Shown: positions 10,516 to 20,140 of the stretch, piece by piece
Layout of the letters: every line of letters begins with the position of its first letter
Numbering within the stretch: position 1 is the first letter of the stretch
Assembly: GCA_036940085.1 (NCBI GenBank)
Contig: JALLBK010000021.1
Coordinates: 1 to 64,000, forward strand
Reading direction: 5' to 3'
From: Discostella pseudostelligera
Taxonomy: Eukaryota > Bacillariophyta > Thalassiosirophyceae > Thalassiosirales > Thalassiosiraceae
DNA length: 64,000 nt
Program-made: the position numbers and the translations under genes
The notes under the pieces: generated by a model
Database searches by the model: none
What the model saw: only the letters and a program-made list of their open reading frames with translations
What the model was told of the DNA's origin: nothing

Positions 10516-11610
10516 ATGCCAGAACAGGAGGAGGACTATCATGCCAAACTCCTTGTCAAGGACATGGACACCTTCAGTGGGGGATCAACGTCGGTTAAAG
10601 AGTGGCCTATCTTTTGGACTTGCATCTCCTCTCTCCTTGGGTTATCAACATACTCTCCCCTGGATCAGATGGTCGACTCCACACCACCGATACCAATTCT
10701 GTCAACAGCAAACGACTCTACATGCTGCTGGTGGTCAAGTTGAAGGGGGCTGTTCTTGATGCCTTCCATGACAATGAGGAATATATCAATCGGGGTTTTG
10801 AAATGTTGGACAAGCTTCATGAGACGTCTGCACCCAGCTGCCAATCGGATATCTACACCAATTTTCTCTCCCTTGTCTCTGTTGAAATGGGTGCCAAGGA
10901 TATGCTGGACCACTTCATATCTCAGATCCGCTGATATGCTGCAGCTTTGAGGGCTGGGGGGATTGTGGTTGATCCATGCATGCTGTCGATGGTTTTCATG
11001 AAGGGCCTTGATGATCGTCTTGAGCTATTAAAGCAGCAATTTGCTGTCAATCCGAAGAAGTATGCCCGTCTTTCTGTGGAGGAGCTTCACCATGAATTGA
11101 TGCAATTCATGGCTTCTGCTCAACATCTCCTCCATTCTCCTGTCCCACGGTCAGCTGGTCATGCCTCTTCTGGTGCTGGTGGCTCATCTAACCCAAAGAT
11201 GGCCTCCTCCCCATTGTCGGTTGATGATATTAAACAATTGGCTGCTGCTGGGAATTGTTTGTGCGGTCGGGATTTTCATACCATTGATCGGTGTGGTCAG
11301 TTCATCAGCGCCGGTTATTGTATTGAACTCAATGAGAAGAAGGCCAAGCAGAAGGGTGACTCTCTCGGTATGGGATCAAGGTTGAAGGGCAAATGTTCTG
11401 GTGGTGGTCGCGGTTCATCCAACACTTCAGCTTCCAGTGCTTCTGCTTCTGCTTCTGCTCCAGCTGCATTGGTGGGCTCCGCCTCTCGTGCCTCCTCGAA
11501 TCGATTTGATGTGTTTGCCAGTGAGGATGAGGAGGAGTTGATTGGTCAGGATATGGGTGCCTCTACTTATGCAGGGTTGCATCGGGTAAAGCTAAGTCCA
11601 ACTCTACTCT
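10516..11610 (+). pseudogene. Copia gag, frameshifted and with in-frame TGA
   Basis: Gag-like protein reads from MPEQEEDYHAKLLV, then shifts frame at about 10650-10680 into a frame with SKRLYMLLVVKLKGAVLDAF. A TGA at 10932-10934 interrupts (SQIR stop YAAALRAGG), and the same frame continues past a C-x-C-x9-C cluster (NCLCGRDFHTIDRC, about 11255-11295) to Ser/Ala-rich sequence. Gag would form the particle that packages element RNA. Confidence 0.75.
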
Positions 11611-11614
11611 TTAC

Positions 11615-11995
11615 ATGCCTTTGTCTTCATCATCGACTACCACCTCTTCTCAATGTATTGGGTCCTCCTCCCATGTTGCTGCCTCCTCCACATCTTCTAC
11701 CTCCTCCACATCTGTTCTTATTGCAGACTCTGGTGCAACAGACCACATGTGGCCACACTACGATGCCTTCACCTCCTACCGGCCCCTTACCTCCAACTAT
11801 GTCACACTGGCTGACGACACCCAGGCCCCAGTGTCTGGCATTGGCTCCATCAAAATTCTCCTTGACGGCAAGGTGGTTGGCATACGGAATGTTCTTCATG
11901 TTCCTTCCCTTCGGATACCACTGTACTCTCTTTGTACTCATCAACGGATGGAGAATTGTGGATTCGTCGGTGTCAATGATCAGTTCCACGTCTAA
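11615..11995 (+). pseudogene. Copia aspartic protease fragment
   Basis: Contains LIADSGATDHMW, the classic Copia retropepsin active-site motif (D-S-G-A), followed by YVTLADDTQAPVSGIGSI and VLHVPSLRIPLYSL. It lies in a different frame from the upstream gag, so a frameshift near 11610 separates them. Confidence 0.85.
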
Positions 11996-12679
11996 TTCCC
12001 TTTGTTTGTCACCACCGTCAATGATTCCATTGACTCCCACATTTCACACCATCCCCTTGGTCGCCACTCCTCCTTGCCATATGACTTTGGCTGGTGTGGT
12101 TGACAATGACAACTACATGGTGATTATGAATGAAGGTCCTGTAACACCCATCACTTCATCCCAACTAAGCCTCCTGGACGACGATACTCCTGCTGCTTCA
12201 GACACATCCCCAACAGTGAATACTACAATCCCAGTTTCCTCTGCCATGGATCTAAAGTCACCATGGCAAAAGGTGGCCACTACCACAAGGACTTCCTTCT
12301 TCATCTTCCTCAGGGTGGTTACCAATTTACAGTCAGGCATCGTTTATCATCAAAACGGGAAGAATGGGGGATCGACCTTCCTTCAATGGCCCATCCTCTG
12401 CAGCGAGAACAGACTGATTCCATCTTGGGTGGTACCCTCCTTTGCAACACCTCCAATGACTGATCCGTCCTACATGACAGGCTTACCATCGGCATCTGCT
12501 TCTCACACTACAATGACAATTACCCTTCCACCAGACATGGCTGATGTCGCTCATCCAACTATGCCCATTGTCATTGATATCAATTGCATCGGCTCAGCCT
12601 CCCATGTATCAGCTAAGACCCTTACCAACCCATGTCCTCCCTCACTCCAACGAGCTCTGGATCCTTCCAATCCTGATAG
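11996..12679 (+). other. Region between protease and RT; integrase core not found
   Basis: Only broken frames are present. A short piece at about 12263-12420 (HYHKDFLLHLPQGGYQF) may be a remnant of the integrase-RT linker. I find no HHCC zinc motif or DDE catalytic block. A complete Copia integrase would need roughly twice this length. Confidence 0.6.
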
Positions 12680-13991
12680 AATGATCTGGCTTGCATTGCA
12701 TGATGTAGAGAAAGGCTCTCTCAAGGATGTTAATACCTTCACCATCATTACCCTCGAACAATATCGTCAACTATGCACAGAAGGAGCACCACGAGCGAGT
12801 CCTTCCATGTGTGTTCTTGTAGTAAAGACGGATGAAAATGGCCAACCTGATCATGCTAAATCACGCATTGTTGTCCTGGGTAATCTGGAACGGGCTGCTC
12901 CAGTATTGAAATACTCATCCCGTCGTCTCATGGTATCTGCTGCTGTCCAACGTCGACAAAAGCTTAAACAGGCCGACCACAAGAATGCATTTTGTAATCC
13001 GACTCTACCCGACGATGAGATTACTATCATACGTCCACCCCTCGGCAATCCCGATGCCAAAGATGGCGAATACTGGCTCCTCAACAAGACACTCTACGGC
13101 CTTCAGTGATCACCGAAGCACTGGTACGATATGGCAGCATCTCAAGCGCTCCTTGAAATGGGTCTTCAGCAATCTCCACTTGATCCATGCCTCTTCCATG
13201 AAGTCCCTTTGACTCCCGATCACCCTGCATCTCCAGACGATGAACCTTTGTCCATCAGATTATATGTCGATGACGTGGTTTATTACTCTCCCATTGATTT
13301 GGTTGAAAAGCGGTTTGAGCAGATTCTTGCCGCTAAGTTCCAAATTTCATTCATGGGCGTGGTTAATTGGTTTCTGGGCACTCACTTTACTTGGCTTGAT
13401 TTGCCAGACGGTAACTTATCTGTCCACCTTTCCCAGGTTGCATATGCTCAGAATCTTGTTGAACGACATCGTCAGCAAAACATCAATGTCAATCCTTGCG
13501 CTACGCCCTACCGCTCCGGCCTCCCGATCGATAGTATCCATGGTGCGCCTCCAGAAGACTTCATTGATCCTACATTCCTTCATCGCCGCGAAATGTATCA
13601 ATCCATGGTTGGAAGTCTCAACTGGCTTGCTACCAACACACGTCCAGATCTGGCCCCAGTTATGTCCTTCTTGGCCGCATACAACAACAATCCCTCTCAG
13701 GGTCATGTTGAGGCTGCACTTTATGCCATCAAGTATCTTCGTCAAATGGTTGACTACGGTATTGCCTTCCACTCTTCATCTTCATCCTTGGCATTGGGGT
13801 TCATCCACTTCCCCTTTCACCATGATATCACAGCCTACTCCGATGCTCTTCCACCTACAGCAGCTGAACAACATGAACTCACTGCCTACTCCGATGCTTG
13901 CTGGGGCAGTCAGCTTGGTGGCACTCCTACAGTTGGTGATGAGATTGAAGGTTCAAACTATGTTCAATGTCGGGTTACATTGTCATCAGGG
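12680..13991 (+). pseudogene. Copia reverse transcriptase (RVT_2) with in-frame TGA
   Basis: RT starts with WLALHDVEKGSLKDVNTF, then KSRIVVLGNLE, DHKNAF (the first catalytic Asp region), NKTLYGLQ, a TGA at 13107-13109, SPKHWYD in the same frame, and LYVDDVVYYS (YVDD catalytic motif, about 13261-13290). The later part includes GTHFTWLDLPDG and MVGSLNWLATNTRPDL, typical of the Copia RT/RNase H connection. The TGA lies where related elements normally have Arg (YGL-x-R-S-P-x-x-W). Confidence 0.92.
13289..13991 (+). repeat. 703-bp exact direct duplication, copy 1
   Basis: Runs from 'tcccattgatttggttg' to 'ttgtcatcaggg'. No difference from copy 2 could be seen across the full length. The unit length (703) is not a multiple of 3, so the second copy is read in another frame. 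Confidence 0.97.
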
Positions 13992-14694
13992 TCCCATTGA
14001 TTTGGTTGAAAAGCGGTTTGAGCAGATTCTTGCCGCTAAGTTCCAAATTTCATTCATGGGCGTGGTTAATTGGTTTCTGGGCACTCACTTTACTTGGCTT
14101 GATTTGCCAGACGGTAACTTATCTGTCCACCTTTCCCAGGTTGCATATGCTCAGAATCTTGTTGAACGACATCGTCAGCAAAACATCAATGTCAATCCTT
14201 GCGCTACGCCCTACCGCTCCGGCCTCCCGATCGATAGTATCCATGGTGCGCCTCCAGAAGACTTCATTGATCCTACATTCCTTCATCGCCGCGAAATGTA
14301 TCAATCCATGGTTGGAAGTCTCAACTGGCTTGCTACCAACACACGTCCAGATCTGGCCCCAGTTATGTCCTTCTTGGCCGCATACAACAACAATCCCTCT
14401 CAGGGTCATGTTGAGGCTGCACTTTATGCCATCAAGTATCTTCGTCAAATGGTTGACTACGGTATTGCCTTCCACTCTTCATCTTCATCCTTGGCATTGG
14501 GGTTCATCCACTTCCCCTTTCACCATGATATCACAGCCTACTCCGATGCTCTTCCACCTACAGCAGCTGAACAACATGAACTCACTGCCTACTCCGATGC
14601 TTGCTGGGGCAGTCAGCTTGGTGGCACTCCTACAGTTGGTGATGAGATTGAAGGTTCAAACTATGTTCAATGTCGGGTTACATTGTCATCAGGG
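13992..14694 (+). repeat. 703-bp exact direct duplication, copy 2
   Basis: Immediately adjacent, head to tail, with no spacer. It carries a second copy of the late RT region and the first part of RNase H (TAYSDACWGSQ). Confidence 0.97.
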
Positions 14695-15100
14695 CTGGTG
14701 GCCCTGTTGCATGGTCTTCTGTGCGGCAACAACGAACAAGCCGTTCATCCTGTCGTGAAGCTGAAGTTCGCGCCACTGACAAATGCGCCAAAGAAGTTCT
14801 TTCTATCCGATTTCGAGGTGGTGATATTGGCCTCAATGATACTTCGGTTCCTACCAATATTTACAATGACAACCAAGCTTGTGTAGATTGGTGCAAAACT
14901 ACAACCACTACAGGAATGAAACACATCAACCTACGAGATAATGCAGTTCGAGAGAGTGTCCATTCCAATGATCTTTCTATTCATCACATTGCTGGAAAGA
15001 TTAATTGTGCTGACATCTTTACGAAGGAAACTCAAAGATGCATCGCATTTCTTTTTACTTTGGGATTCTTTCATGCTGAAACGGTCACCGATCGATTCTC
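14670..15100 (+). pseudogene. Copia RNase H
   Basis: After the duplication the frame reads AGGPVAWSSVRQQRTS, SSCREAEVRATDKCAKE, YNDNQACVDWCK and HHIAGKINCADIFTKE, the standard Copia RNase H end. The frame stays open to 15215 through the polypurine tract and LTR-like repeat. Confidence 0.9.
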
Positions 15101-15137
15101 TTGCTACACCTTAGGTCATTCTTCTGCTTGCAGCACT

Positions 15138-15148
15138 GGGATGGGGGG
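15138..15148 (+). promoter_or_regulatory. Polypurine tract before 3' LTR
   Basis: 'gggatgggggg' lies directly before the TG that opens the 3' LTR-like repeat, as expected for the plus-strand primer site of an LTR retrotransposon. Confidence 0.8.
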
Positions 15149-15218
15149 TGTTGGTCTGTCCTCTGTCCAGCGCCACTGTCCCAGCCATGCAAATTGTAGT
15201 CTCACAATAAAGTAAGCC
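15149..15218 (+). repeat. 3' LTR-like repeat, 70 bp
   Basis: Identical to 9493-9562. After 15218 the sequence no longer matches the 5' copy. No 5-bp target duplication is present at these exact edges. Confidence 0.8.
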
Positions 15219-15387
15219 GACCTCTTGCAAGTCGACCGCTCAAGGAACGGCCGAAGAATGTCGTATCTCGCTAAAAAACAAGTAAGCGATCGAGCGGTCG
15301 ACTGGTCCGTCCGGTAAAACCACTCTTCTGTCACATCACAACCACGCACAGTATCGTATCGTACGCTACCCAGTTTGACCATGGACC

Positions 15388-17277
15388 ATGACGACGACGT
15401 CCTCCTCTTCCCTGCGGTACGTCCCTCAAGGCCCCGCCTCCCTCTCCTCGGATGCACCCGGATGGTCTTCGGCAAGTAATGATAGTAACAAAGATGTGAG
15501 TATGGGTATGGGCCCCGTGTGTTGGAAATGTCGGGGAAGGCAATTTCTCTCAGTTGCCGCAGCAGGCAAAAGCAAGAGGAGGGTGGGCGAGCAGCAGTGC
15601 CTAGATGCCGATACCACCGTACCACCCGACAACAACAACAACATGCACACTGATCAGCTTCGACAACGATCATGCCCAGTATGCACTGGATTGGGCCATC
15701 TTCCCATCAAATCAAAATATCTTCAATCTATGATAGAACCATCCGGGGCCATTACATCACGACGACTTGGTCGGACTAGTCGACAAAATAACGGGTGGGT
15801 TGAATTTGGTCACATCCCCGGAGCGGTACGGGCGGCGCTTCATTTACTTTCAAACAGCAGCATGAATGACGATGATGATGTGGCTTCCTACGACGCAGCT
15901 ACGAAGTACGATGATGATGACATGATGCGGTATGCAGTCACCCTCCTATCCCATGCTAGTCGTCTCAATGATGACAATGGCGACAAAAGCAACAACATCA
16001 AACGCCAGGATATTCCCGTAAATGCAACAATAGCACAATCATGGCAAGGAACACCAAAGTGGCTTCCAACCAATCCCGGTGAACAACTATGCAATCTAAC
16101 TGGATATTGGCGAATATTGCAACGCAAGGGAAGTCATCGATGGACGACGGATGATGTTGTCACGGCATATGTTGCTGCATCTACCTTCCTTTCATCATGC
16201 ATTCGAGAGCATAATGAAAACAACACTATCATTGATGAGGACGGAGAAAGCAGTACTCCATTAATTCGATACTTGGATCTCGGAACTGGTAATGCTTCGG
16301 TACTGCAGATGGTCATTTGGTACCTCCTTTCATCTTCGTCATCATCTTCAACATCACGTGGTTGCAAGAGGATTAATCAGAGTAGATTGGAAGCTGTGGG
16401 CGTGGAGGCACGTTCCGAGGCGGTTATTTTAGCACGACGATCACTGTCATTCAACTTGGGTGAGGTCAAGTTTGAGAATACAATGTATTGTGGCGGTGTC
16501 GATGGTGATGGTGAAAACGATGATGGTGGCGAAGCCTTGGTAGATTCGACGGATCCAAATGTGCAAATCGTACAGGGTGATTTCCGTGATTTGATATCAT
16601 TGGCCGCCGCCTCTTTGACCAAGAAGCTGGAGTTCAATGAACATGCTGATGGTCCATGCAGTATGGAGGATGTCGCCTCCAAACGGTACGATTTGATCAC
16701 TGGTACTCCTCCATACTTTCGCGTTGGGTTTACCACTTCCAAAACACAGGGCAAGAGAGTTAAAGTGACAACTGAAACTGACACGCAGAATGACGATGAC
16801 AACGAATTTAATAATGATTATGAAGTAGTAACTGCTGCCGTGATTGAACAAGGAGGGATGCCGACATCAATGCAGTCGGCACCGGCCCGATGTGAATTCA
16901 GGGGTGGGATCGAGGCCTACTGTCTTGCAGCCTCGGCACTGTTATCAGAACCTCACGGGATATTCGTCGTTTGTGAGAATTGGGAGAATGATGATCGGGT
17001 GTGGAAGGGTGCGGCAGAGGCAGGATTAATTATCGAATGTGTTTGGCCAGTCGGAGGTGGTGGGAAGCAGCGACAGGGACATATTTTGTTTGCTGTCTAC
17101 GTCATGAGAAAGATCAAGGACCAAGCTCAGGCTGATGAAGATTGCAAGAGAGACGTCGAAGAGATGCTTTCCAAGAGGAAAGTTATTCGACCTACGCTCG
17201 TCGTTCGAGACGAGAATGGAAAATGGACCGAGGATTATGCTAAAGTTATGAATGCCATGTCGATACCTGCCGACTGA
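15388..17277 (+). CDS. TrmN6-like tRNA/rRNA adenine-N6 methyltransferase with N-terminal Cys pairs
   Basis: A 629-aa protein in one exon. The middle holds a Rossmann methyltransferase: YLDLGTGNASVLQMV (SAM motif I, about residue 292), an acidic VQGDFRDL, and ITGTPPYF (about residue 437), which matches the N/D-PPY catalytic motif of adenine-N6 methyltransferases. The C-terminal part (GGIEAYCLAASALL, then GGGGKQRQGHILFAVYVM) follows the bacterial TrmN6/YfiC layout. The N-terminal 110 residues carry two CxxC pairs (CWKCRGR and CPVCTGLG) similar to DnaJ-type zinc motifs. The inner part has Asp-rich low-complexity inserts. An upstream out-of-frame ATG (15381) overlaps the start. The gene lies just downstream of the Copia relic and converges with CTP synthase (111-bp gap). 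Substrate is not shown by sequence; tRNA1(Val)-like A37 is the family role. Confidence 0.75.
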   Translation: MTTTSSSSLRYVPQGPASLSSDAPGWSSASNDSNKDVSMGMGPVCWKCRGRQFLSVAAAGKSKRRVGEQQCLDADTTVPPDNNNNMHTDQLRQRSCPVCTGLGHLPIKSKYLQSMIEPSGAITSRRLGRTSRQNNGWVEFGHIPGAVRAALHLLSNSSMNDDDDVASYDAATKYDDDDMMRYAVTLLSHASRLNDDNGDKSNNIKRQDIPVNATIAQSWQGTPKWLPTNPGEQLCNLTGYWRILQRKGSHRWTTDDVVTAYVAASTFLSSCIREHNENNTIIDEDGESSTPLIRYLDLGTGNASVLQMVIWYLLSSSSSSSTSRGCKRINQSRLEAVGVEARSEAVILARRSLSFNLGEVKFENTMYCGGVDGDGENDDGGEALVDSTDPNVQIVQGDFRDLISLAAASLTKKLEFNEHADGPCSMEDVASKRYDLITGTPPYFRVGFTTSKTQGKRVKVTTETDTQNDDDNEFNNDYEVVTAAVIEQGGMPTSMQSAPARCEFRGGIEAYCLAASALLSEPHGIFVVCENWENDDRVWKGAAEAGLIIECVWPVGGGGKQRQGHILFAVYVMRKIKDQAQADEDCKRDVEEMLSKRKVIRPTLVVRDENGKWTEDYAKVMNAMSIPAD

Positions 17278-17388
17278 GCACAATCCGAAAGAGTTGGATG
17301 TTTCCCAAAGCGATGTAACTCATATTTAGGTGAAAAATGTAACCCCTATTCAATGCACTGGAACCCCCAATGTTTGTGCTGCGATATA

Positions 17389-19546
17389 TTAATGTTCACC
17401 GCTAATATATTCGTCCAACATCCCACAAGCTGCAAGCAGTAGTCCATGGAAGGGTGGGCTAGGATTCAAAGGTCGGCTTTTGAACTCTGGATGGTACTGA
17501 CATCCAACATAATACGGATGCTCCGACCTTGGCAACTCAGCCACCTCCATACGCGTTCCAGTCTCATCGCGTCCGACAAACTTTAACCCTGCATCATGAA
17601 TAGAATTGACTCTATCCGGATTGACCTCATAACGATGCCTATGGCGTTCCGACACCACAGCGGCATTGTTATACATGATTTGCGCAATAGATTTACTTCC
17701 GTCGTCGTGCGTGGGATGAGTGAAGGTGGTGTTTCGTGATCCAAGCCTCATTGTTCCACCCATGTTCTCCTTGTCTATTTCAGGCATGAAAATCACGACT
17801 GGATTGTTGGTTTGGCCATCGAATTCGGTCGAATTAGCATCTTCCCACTTTAAGATGCTACGTGAATACTCCACAACCATGGCCTGGAATCCCAAGCAAA
17901 TGCCCAAAAATGGAACCTTATTCTCACGGCAAAAATTTGCTGCCAAAACCTTGCCAAGGAATCCTCTGATCAAATCACCAAAACGCACAATGATTAACAT
18001 TTTGAGGTTCAGAAGGCAAATGCAGATAAAGAGGCACCAAGCCGCAGTCACAAATCGACTCTCACCTGGTCCCAAACCCGCCTGGAACTACAACACCATC
18101 AGCACTCTTCATTTTTTTCCATGCTTCGTCATACTCCTTCTCTCCACCCATTTCTTCATTCTCGAAATCTTTCTCAAGGTGTGCTGCCTCTACCCAAATC
18201 AAGTCCAGCTTACGTTCGACGGCCATGCTCGCATGCTATTCGGACGACCAAGGAAATAATAGTTTCGTCGATTTCATGTAAGCTTTCACATTATCATTTG
18301 ATCAGATGCATGCCAAACAAGAACATGTTGCTCGATTGCTCACCTTCAAACTCTTGATCACACTGAGATACGAATCTTGCAACCCCGTGTACTTCCCGAC
18401 AATCACAATCTTCACATCCTCTTCAAACCGATCCAGCTTAAATGCCATCCGTGCCCAATCAATCATGCTTCGACTCATCCCCGTACTACTTGATTGATCC
18501 ACCTTCTCTCCGCTCCCCAACATCTCCATAACCCTATCATTCGCCCCACCTCCCTCGAGTAAATTCCACATGGTGGCCTTCTCCTCAAGTCCATTCATGG
18601 TCAAATCCAAACGTCCACTCAATTCCTCAATATTCCCCAATTGCAACTTCTCCGCCAATATACGATGCAATTTCTGTTCGAGCAGTAACAGAGGGACATG
18701 ATAGACATTGCTCACATCATGGACTGACAACACGCACGATGGTCCATCGACATGACAAAAGCTAGCAATTTTGCTTTTGGTACTTTCCTCCAATACCTCC
18801 TTGCATCGACAGAAGATGACCGTGGGGCTTAATCCAACACTACGCAAATCGCGTACTCCATGCTGCGTTGGCTTGGTCTTTTGCTCTTCACCCATAATTG
18901 GTACTAAGGACACGAAGGTTAAACAGAAGTTGGACGGTCCGACACGGAATTGGAATTGACGCAATGCTTCCAAGAAGACGCTTGATTCGATATCACCCAC
19001 GGTCCCCCCCACTTCGATTAGACAAATGTCGGCAACCTTGACATCTCCCACGGGGGCAATAGTAGATGTCCTCGTAGTTGTTTCATCACCATCACAATTA
19101 CTTCCCGCCTCCTCCTTCGCCTCCCAATGCCGTTGGCCATGATCATCCACCGGCACATGTGCCACCTCCTCAATCCACTCTTGTATCTCATTGGTAATAT
19201 GCGGCACCACCTGCACTGTCTTACCTAAATAATCCCCCCGTCGTTCTTTCCCAATGACATTGCGGTACACTTTCCCCGTAGTGATGTTATGTTTGCTGGT
19301 TAACGAAATCGAGAGGAAACGTTCATAATTCCCCAAATCCAAGTCTGTTTCACCACCATCATCCAATACGTAGGTTTCACCATGTTCGAAGGGGCTCATG
19401 GTCCCAGCATCGACATTGAGGTAGGGGTCGATTTTAATGGAGGTGACGCGTAGACCACAGCCTTGGAGCATGCGGCCCATGGAGGATATGGTGACGCCCT
19501 TGCCGAGGCCGGAGACGACTCCACCGGTGACTACGATGTACTTCAT
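17389..19546 (-). CDS. CTP synthase, 3 exons
   Basis: Makes CTP from UTP, ATP and glutamine. Exons 19546-18344, 18235-18066 and 17965-17389; introns of 108 and 100 bp both have GT-AG ends and the join gives 649 aa. The N-terminal synthetase domain shows [15 protein letters not shown] (P-loop) and [18 protein letters not shown]. The C-terminal class I glutamine amidotransferase has GICLGFQ (Cys nucleophile, about residue 478) and QYHPEF (His and Glu of the triad). Exon joins restore [12 protein letters not shown] and GGFGTRGFLG, both expected. Relative to typical enzymes there is an insert of about 40 hydrophilic residues at about 131-168 (between EWIEEVA and [12 protein letters not shown]). 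It is divergent from the 20141 gene, and E2F-like boxes lie upstream. Confidence 0.97.
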
Positions 19547-20140
19547 TTGATAGATATGTGTGGATGATTGATTGAATTGTTTGGTGGCGATGATAGTCTA
19601 TTATTAGTATTCAATGGATGTGAGCCGTCGCCGTCGCCATCATTGTGGATTGTGGATGGTGATGGTGCGTGGAAAGCGATCAATGGTGCATCTGCGGCGG
19701 CAAGCAACCCGCGCCAAAAATAAATCGCGGTCTTGCCGTTCTCCGCTTCAAGTGCCACCAGCTTTTTGGCGGGAAAAAAGATCCGGCGAGAAAGATCGTA
19801 CTGATTCCTTCGTACACTTCATTTTAATTTTAAATTAATTTCAAAATCTGCCTCATGTACCCACGTAGGATTTAGTACGTAGCTGACGGTACTGTTCCTC
19901 TTGTCGAGTTCAGACTGGCGCGCCACTTCCTGCCGATGTCTCCCGCCAAATCGGATCTCACAACCACCACACACTCCAACTCCATCCTCCTCTTGACCTG
20001 ACGACGTCGGCGACGGTATGATTAATGATTACTACCATCATCTTTTTTGCCAATTGCACCACCATCGGTACGAAGCTCTAGAGTTACTTCTCTTCACCGC
20101 CTCTCCAACCTCCATCAAGTCGGCATAATCATCACCCGTC
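19547..20140. promoter_or_regulatory. Divergent intergenic region with E2F-like boxes
   Basis: The region separates CTP synthase (minus) from the 20141 gene (plus). It holds TTTTTGGCGGGAAAA (19763-19777), gcgccaaaaa (19711-19720) and tcccgccaaa (19941-19950), which match the E2F/DP consensus by eye. It also contains the ordered module shared with the region upstream of pantothenate kinase (see findings). Confidence 0.55.

Larger units (their letters stand above)
9493..15218 (+). mobile_element. Ty1/Copia-type LTR retrotransposon, degenerate
   Basis: Order on plus: short LTR-like repeat, long leader, gag with a zinc-knuckle-like cluster, protease, a region of broken frames, Copia reverse transcriptase, RNase H, polypurine tract, LTR-like repeat. 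The order PR-(IN)-RT-RH is Copia type. The reading frame is broken by TGA at 10932-10934 and 13107-13109, by a frame change near 10650-10680 and another near 11610, and by an exact 703-bp duplication. About 600 bp between protease and RT is too short for a Copia integrase, and I see no HHCC or DDE core. A diatom CoDi-type relationship is inferred from motif style, not from a search. Confidence 0.9.

Noticed and set aside
5004..13109. TGA as a reassigned or selenocysteine codon
   Set aside because: Host genes in the same window use TGA as a normal stop (for example 62415 region, 15388 gene, RF1). The TGA codons sit in dead elements that also carry frameshifts, at expected Arg positions.
13240..14886. 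548-codon open frame across the Copia RT
   Set aside because: It exists only because the 703-bp duplication shifts frame. Its first half is an out-of-frame shadow and its second half is the second RT copy.
17389..18075. Separate amidotransferase gene next to a short CTP synthase
   Set aside because: A 170-nt middle exon and two GT-AG introns join both parts in frame into one standard CTP synthase.
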